Source: Dehalococcoidia bacterium
GTDB taxonomy: Bacteria > Chloroflexota > Dehalococcoidia > UBA2979
Length of the DNA: 18,708 bases
Reading direction: 5' to 3'
Assembly (NCBI GenBank): GCA_004297315.1
Contig: SCTU01000043.1
Coordinates: 1-18,708 of the forward strand
The notes beneath the pieces were generated by a model. It saw only the letters and a program-made list of their open reading frames with translations. It was not told the DNA's origin and made no database searches. Positions 14,969 through 18,708 of the stretch are shown here, piece by piece. Made by a program: the position numbers and the translations under genes. Positions within the stretch are counted from its first letter, which is position 1. Each line of letters begins with the position of its first letter.

Positions 14969-15117
14969 GTCCGCTGCCCATCCATCACGCTCATCCCCGT
15001 CCCACCACCACGATCGCGGCGGTCTCCAGACCCCCGCTGCGCCGGACGGGTGGCGACCCGCGGCGAAACTGTCAGAGCAAGTAGGGCTAGACCAATTCTC
15101 GCCGGCGCCGCGCGCCG

Positions 15118-16095
15118 CTATTGAAGACTGGCAGACGGGCGTCGGTGCGCCTGCTGCGAGGCGAACGTGGCGCGCAATGCAGCCGTGGATGGTTGCGCGA
15201 AGAGTTCCGCGCGGAGCGCACGTGCATCCTGGCGGCCTGCGCCGTATTGCGCCAGATGTTTCTTCATCTGAAGCAGCGCGAGGCGAGGCGCAAAGGAGTC
15301 CTCGATGAGGTCCATATGCTCGGCGATGACGCTGGCCTCGTAGTCTGCGCGCCGGGCTCCGTCGAGGCGCTCGTACGCTTCGTCGAAGAGCCACGGACGG
15401 CCCAGCGCGGCACGCCCGACCATGACGCCGGCGCACCCCGTCGCGTCCATCATCGCCCGCGCCTCCGCCAGCGAGGTCACATCGCCATTGCCCGTCACCG
15501 GGATCGTCACGGCCGCGACCACGTCCGCGATGACGTCCCACGGCGCCTGCCCGCCGAAGCGCTGCGATCGTGTCCTCGGGTGCACCGTGATCGCATCTAC
15601 CCCAACGTCTTCCGCCATACGTGCGACCTCGACAGCGTTCGGCTGGCACTCGTCCCAGCCGCCGCGGATCTTGATCGTGAGCGGGACGTCGATGGCGGCC
15701 CGGACCGCCGCGAGGATCCGAGCGGTCGCTGCGACGTCGCGCATCAGCGCCGCCCCCTTGCCGCGGTGCACAATCTTCGGCACCGGGCAACCCATGTTGA
15801 TGTCGATGATGTCCGCGCCCGCCTCCACCAGCCGAGCGGCGGCGGGCACCAGCGTCTCTGTGCTGTTGCCCAGCAACTGCATCGCCACCACCCCGTCGTC
15901 GAGGTCAGTATGTGCGGACTCGGCCGCCCAGGCGTTGCCGGCGAGCAGCGCCTCGGCGTCGATCTCCTCGTTGGTGGTGAAGCCGCTGCCGCAGCGTACG
16001 GCGATCCGGCGGAACGGCGCGTTCGTGAACGACGCCATCGGGGCAAGGCGCACGGGCGACTGGCGCAGCAACTCGGCGATTGGACGTCGTGGCAT
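15118..16095 (-). CDS. dusB: tRNA-dihydrouridine synthase (DusB-like)
   Basis: 325 aa, a typical Dus length. It reduces specific uridines in the tRNA D-loop to dihydrouridine using FMN and NADPH. The N-terminal TIM barrel shows LAPMASFTNAPFR (17-29), the catalytic Cys103 in NMGCPVPKI, KIRGGWDE (142-149), VHPRTRSQRF (171-180), GNGDV (202-206) and GVMVGRAALGRPW (223-235). The C-terminal helical domain ends the protein. The start is the ATG at 16095 (MPRRPIAEL). An upstream GTG at 16209 would add 38 residues unlike the family and overlap the start of the divergent molybdoenzyme gene. No clear ribosome-binding site precedes 16095, so a leaderless or weakly initiated message is possible. The Dus subgroup (DusB rather than DusA or DusC) is assigned by overall motif pattern only. 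Confidence 0.92.
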   Translation of the reverse strand: MPRRPIAELLRQSPVRLAPMASFTNAPFRRIAVRCGSGFTTNEEIDAEALLAGNAWAAESAHTDLDDGVVAMQLLGNSTETLVPAAARLVEAGADIIDINMGCPVPKIVHRGKGAALMRDVAATARILAAVRAAIDVPLTIKIRGGWDECQPNAVEVARMAEDVGVDAITVHPRTRSQRFGGQAPWDVIADVVAAVTIPVTGNGDVTSLAEARAMMDATGCAGVMVGRAALGRPWLFDEAYERLDGARRADYEASVIAEHMDLIEDSFAPRLALLQMKKHLAQYGAGRQDARALRAELFAQPSTAALRATFASQQAHRRPSASLQ

Positions 16096-16201
16096 ACCGG
16101 CCAGTATCGAGGAGGCCAGGTCAGCAGGCGAGCGCGCGCACCTTGGACTGGTCTGCCCCGGTAAGATGGCGGGTACGCCAGCATTTCTCGGGAGGCTCCG
16201 A

Positions 16202-18481
16202 ATGACCACGACTGAGAAGCCCGCGGCCCCCTACCAGGTCATCGGGACGCGGCCGGTCCGGCCAGACGGCGTAGACAAGGTGACAGGCCGGGCCGAGTAC
16301 GGCGCGGACGTGAAACTCCCCGGCATGCTGTACGGCCGCGTGAAGCGCAGCCCGCACGCCCACGCCATCATCAAGCGCATCGACGTTTCCCGTGCCCTCG
16401 CCATGCCGGGCGTACTCGCGGTGGTCACCGGCGCGGACTTCCCGGAACTGGGCAACAACCCCGTGCCGACGATCCGCGGCCCGATCCCGGAGCGCTGGAC
16501 GCGCGAAGCCCTGATCGCGGCAGGCAAAGCGCTCTACAAGGGCCACGCCCTCGCCGCTGTGGCCGCTACCGACCCCCACGTCGCGGAGGACGCCCTCGAT
16601 CTGATCGACGTCGAGTACGAGGTGCTCCCGCCCGTCATGAGCGTGGACCATGCGATCGCGCCGGACACCGCGCTGCTGCACGACCCGGCGATCACGACGG
16701 AGATCAAGGGGCTCTTCGAACCCGTCGACGGACGGCAGACGAACATCGCGCGCCAACTCGAACTCAGACTCGGCGACGTCGAGCAGGGCTTCGCCGAGTC
16801 GGACGTCGTCATCGAGCGCGAGTTCTCAACCGCGAGCGCACACCAGGGCTACATCGAGCCGCACAACGCGACCGCGCTCTGGAATAAGGACGGGGTCGTC
16901 ACCGTCTGGACCAGCACGCAGGGCGCGTTCGGCGTACGCGACGCGCTCGCCGGCGTGCTCAAACTGCCGGTCTCGCGCGTGAAGGTCATCCCCATGGAGA
17001 TCGGCGGTGGCTTCGGCGGCAAGATCCCCGTCTACCTCGAACCGCTCGCCGCGCTGCTCTCGCGCAAGACGGGGCGGCCCGTCCAGATCACGATGTCGCG
17101 CACCGAGGTCTTCGAGGCCACGGGGCCGACCTCCGCCACACAGGTCCGCGTCAAGATGGGTGCGAAGCGAGACGGCACGCTGGTCGCCGCCGAGGTCCAC
17201 CTCGCCTACGAGGCCGGCGCATACCCCGGCGCGCCCGTCCCGGGCGCCGCCCGCAGCGCCCTCGCGCCGTACAACATGCCGCACCATCTCGTTCAGGGCC
17301 TCGAGGTCGTCGTAAACAAGCCCAAGGTCGCCGCCTACCGTGCGCCCGGCGCGCCTCAAGCCGAGTTCGCGGTGGAGTCAACCGTCGACGAGCTGGCCGA
17401 GATGCTGAAGATCGACCCGATCGAGTTTCGCCTCAAGAACGCCTCACGCCAGGGCGTGCGGCGTTCCGAGGGCGTCCCGCACGGTTCCGTCGCGACCGAG
17501 CAGGTCCTGCAGGCCGCGCGCGACAGCGCGCACTACCGCTCCGAGATCCACGGCGAAAAGATCGGCCGCGGCGTGGCGTCCGGATACTGGGGGAACGGCG
17601 GCAACGAGTCAGCGGCATACGCAACGCTGAACGCGGACGGCACGGTGAGCCTCATCACCGGCTCGGTCGACATCGGCGGCCAGCGCGCCAGCCTCGCGAT
17701 GCAGTTCGCGGAGACGCTCGGCATCCCGTACGAGACGGTGAAGTCGACGGTCGGCGACACCGACTCGATCGGCTATACCTCGAACACCGGCGGCAGCCGC
17801 ACGACTTTTGCGACCGGGTGGGCGGTGATCGAGGCCGCGTACGACATTCGCGCCCAGTTGATCGCCCGCGCCGCGAAGATCTGGGACGTCGAGCCCGACC
17901 GAGTCACCTACGACGCCGGCGTCCTCCGCGAGGAGGGCGGACAGTCGATGACCTTTACGGAAATCACGAAGAAGCTCGCCGGGAGCGGCGGCGCGATCCA
18001 GGGCCGTGCCGCCGTGAAGCCGAGTGGCGTCGGCGCCGCCGCCGCTACCCACATCTGCGACGTCCATGTGGACACCGACACCGGCAAGGTCACCGTGCTC
18101 CGCTATACCGCGGTGCAGGACGTCGGCAAGGCGATCCACCCCTCGTACGTCGAGGGGCAGATGCAGGGCGGCGCTGCACAGGGCATCGGCATGGCGCTGC
18201 ACGAGGGCTACGTCTACCGCCCGGACGGATCGATGGCGAACTCGAGCTACCTCGACTACCGCATGCCGGTCGCCAACGACCTGCCGCCGATCGAGACGGT
18301 AATGGTGGAACTGCCGAACCCCGGCCACCCGTACGGCGTGCGCGGCGTGGGTGAGATCCCAATCGTGCCCCCGCTGGCCGCCGTCGCGAACGCCATCTAT
18401 GACGCCATCGGCGTGCGTGTGCGGCACCTGCCCGCGACGCCCGCCGTGATCCTCGAAGAATTGGAGCGCCAGAAGGCCTAG
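16202..18481 (+). CDS. Xanthine dehydrogenase-family molybdopterin-binding subunit
   Basis: 759 aa, the usual length of the large subunit. Members hydroxylate or oxidise purines, aldehydes, aromatics or CO at a Mo-molybdopterin cytosine dinucleotide site. The N-terminal a/b hammerhead domain (~18-135, GVDKVTGRAEYGADV) is followed by the Mo-binding domains. Motifs are STQGAF (238-243), IGGGFGGK (267-274), AYRAPGAPQAEF (378-389), SNTGGSRTTF and the catalytic Glu718 in GVGEIP. The CoxL-specific active-site loop with Cys (AYRCSFR) is absent, so it is not form I CO dehydrogenase; the substrate is unknown. GGAGG lies 6 nt before the ATG at 16202, which decides the start. The frame is open far upstream only because of GC bias. 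No FAD or 2Fe-2S subunit gene flanks it here: a dus gene is divergent upstream and an MFS gene follows after 27 nt. Confidence 0.93.
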   Translation: MTTTEKPAAPYQVIGTRPVRPDGVDKVTGRAEYGADVKLPGMLYGRVKRSPHAHAIIKRIDVSRALAMPGVLAVVTGADFPELGNNPVPTIRGPIPERWTREALIAAGKALYKGHALAAVAATDPHVAEDALDLIDVEYEVLPPVMSVDHAIAPDTALLHDPAITTEIKGLFEPVDGRQTNIARQLELRLGDVEQGFAESDVVIEREFSTASAHQGYIEPHNATALWNKDGVVTVWTSTQGAFGVRDALAGVLKLPVSRVKVIPMEIGGGFGGKIPVYLEPLAALLSRKTGRPVQITMSRTEVFEATGPTSATQVRVKMGAKRDGTLVAAEVHLAYEAGAYPGAPVPGAARSALAPYNMPHHLVQGLEVVVNKPKVAAYRAPGAPQAEFAVESTVDELAEMLKIDPIEFRLKNASRQGVRRSEGVPHGSVATEQVLQAARDSAHYRSEIHGEKIGRGVASGYWGNGGNESAAYATLNADGTVSLITGSVDIGGQRASLAMQFAETLGIPYETVKSTVGDTDSIGYTSNTGGSRTTFATGWAVIEAAYDIRAQLIARAAKIWDVEPDRVTYDAGVLREEGGQSMTFTEITKKLAGSGGAIQGRAAVKPSGVGAAAATHICDVHVDTDTGKVTVLRYTAVQDVGKAIHPSYVEGQMQGGAAQGIGMALHEGYVYRPDGSMANSSYLDYRMPVANDLPPIETVMVELPNPGHPYGVRGVGEIPIVPPLAAVANAIYDAIGVRVRHLPATPAVILEELERQKA

Positions 18482-18508
18482 GCAGGGCGAGCGGTTAGAC
18501 TGCGCGCC

Positions 18509-18708
18509 ATGCCAGAAAGCCAATCCGGCCTGCGCGTCGCCTTCGCGGCGCTGTCATACCGCGACTATCGCCGCTTCGCCGTCTCGCTGCTGCTCACCTC
18601 GATGGGTGCGCAACTGATCCAGACCGCCGTCTTCTGGCAGGTATACGTCCTCACCGGCAGCGCGCTCCTCCTCGGCCTCACCGGCCTCGCGAGGGCGGTC
18701 CCCCACAT
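18509..18708 (+). CDS. MFS transporter, N-terminal part (cut by window edge)
   Basis: The first 66 codons are present. A short cytoplasmic lead (AFAALSYRDYRRF) enters TM1 (~22-44, SLLLTSMGAQLIQTAVFW), then VYVLTGSALLLGLTGLARAV starts the second helix. The pattern of a LxxxxYRxYR lead plus GSALLLGLTGLARAVP is characteristic of MFS_3-type (enterobactin exporter-like) efflux permeases. The substrate cannot be inferred. It starts 27 nt after the molybdoenzyme stop on the same strand and may be co-transcribed. The upstream region has only a weak purine-rich ribosome-binding site. Confidence 0.85.
   Translation, partial: MPESQSGLRVAFAALSYRDYRRFAVSLLLTSMGAQLIQTAVFWQVYVLTGSALLLGLTGLARAVPH

Larger units (their letters stand above)
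14770..15117. other. Gene-poor stretch after the copper oxidase
   Basis: About 350 bp lie between the copper oxidase stop and the dus stop. The first 60 bp hold the intrinsic terminator described separately. From ~14822 to 14968 the minus strand carries a possible remnant of a small DNA-binding protein. The remaining ~150 bp up to 15117 show no ORF with a credible start, RNA gene or repeat that I can support. Confidence 0.6.

Noticed and set aside
14708..15790. A 360-codon minus-strand frame overlapping the copper oxidase end and the dus gene
   Set aside because: It runs antisense to the conserved C-terminal copper motifs and in a shifted frame through dus. Its sequence is Arg/Gly/Ala-rich, as expected for GC-biased shadow frames. 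Only the short 14822-14968 part is kept as a weak fragment.
15422..16201. N-terminal extension of the molybdoenzyme frame to 15422
   Set aside because: The extension is antisense to the conserved dus coding sequence. The family domain begins just after the ATG at 16202, which has a well-spaced GGAGG.

Overview
The window is high-GC bacterial chromosome with strong third-position GC bias and dense, mostly intact genes. No rRNA, tRNA, insertion sequence or CRISPR array is visible. My best guess for the host is an aerobic or facultative Chloroflexota-like bacterium. This rests on the mix of lipoprotein cytochromes, cupredoxins, a CoxL/XDH-type molybdoenzyme subunit, a CobB/CbiA enzyme and GAF-HisKA_3 kinases. 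It is an inference from gene content, not a demonstrated placement.

Region 1 (1-6719, all minus strand) reads as one operon, transcribed from about 6720 towards 1. The order is a seven-haem c-type cytochrome lipoprotein, a membrane-anchored TPR protein, a membrane-anchored NHL beta-propeller protein, a GAF-containing NarL-type sensor histidine kinase, and its response regulator, which is cut by the window edge. Gaps are about 24, 30, 64 and 17 nt. The layout suggests an envelope electron-transfer module encoded with scaffold proteins and its own two-component regulator. This is the best candidate in the window for a poorly described system.

Region 2 (7012-10809, plus strand) begins with a small helical, possibly RsbRD_N-like, protein. 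A PAS-LuxR regulator follows, whose reading frame is broken twice by apparent single-base losses. Next come a blue-copper cupredoxin lipoprotein with a strong hairpin after it, and a DUF2207 membrane protein with a glycine-rich tail.

Region 3 (10826-13258, minus strand) carries a solitary cobyrinate a,c-diamide synthase, a C-terminal remnant of an acetyl-CoA hydrolase/CoA-transferase, and a LOG-family (TIGR00730) protein.

Region 4 (13408-14827, plus strand) is a fusion of a membrane-anchored cupredoxin with a two-domain laccase-type multicopper oxidase, ending at an intrinsic terminator. The following 290 bp are gene-poor and may hold a decayed DNA-binding protein fragment.

Region 5 (15118-18708) has a DusB-like tRNA-dihydrouridine synthase on the minus strand. 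Divergent from it are an xanthine dehydrogenase-family molybdopterin subunit without its FAD and FeS partners, and the start of an MFS transporter that runs off the window.

The recurring theme is envelope redox chemistry: seven haem c sites, one free blue-copper protein, one five-copper fusion oxidase, a molybdoenzyme subunit and two regulators with cysteine-rich sensor domains. A functional link between the region 1 cytochrome and the copper proteins is only inferred from proximity.
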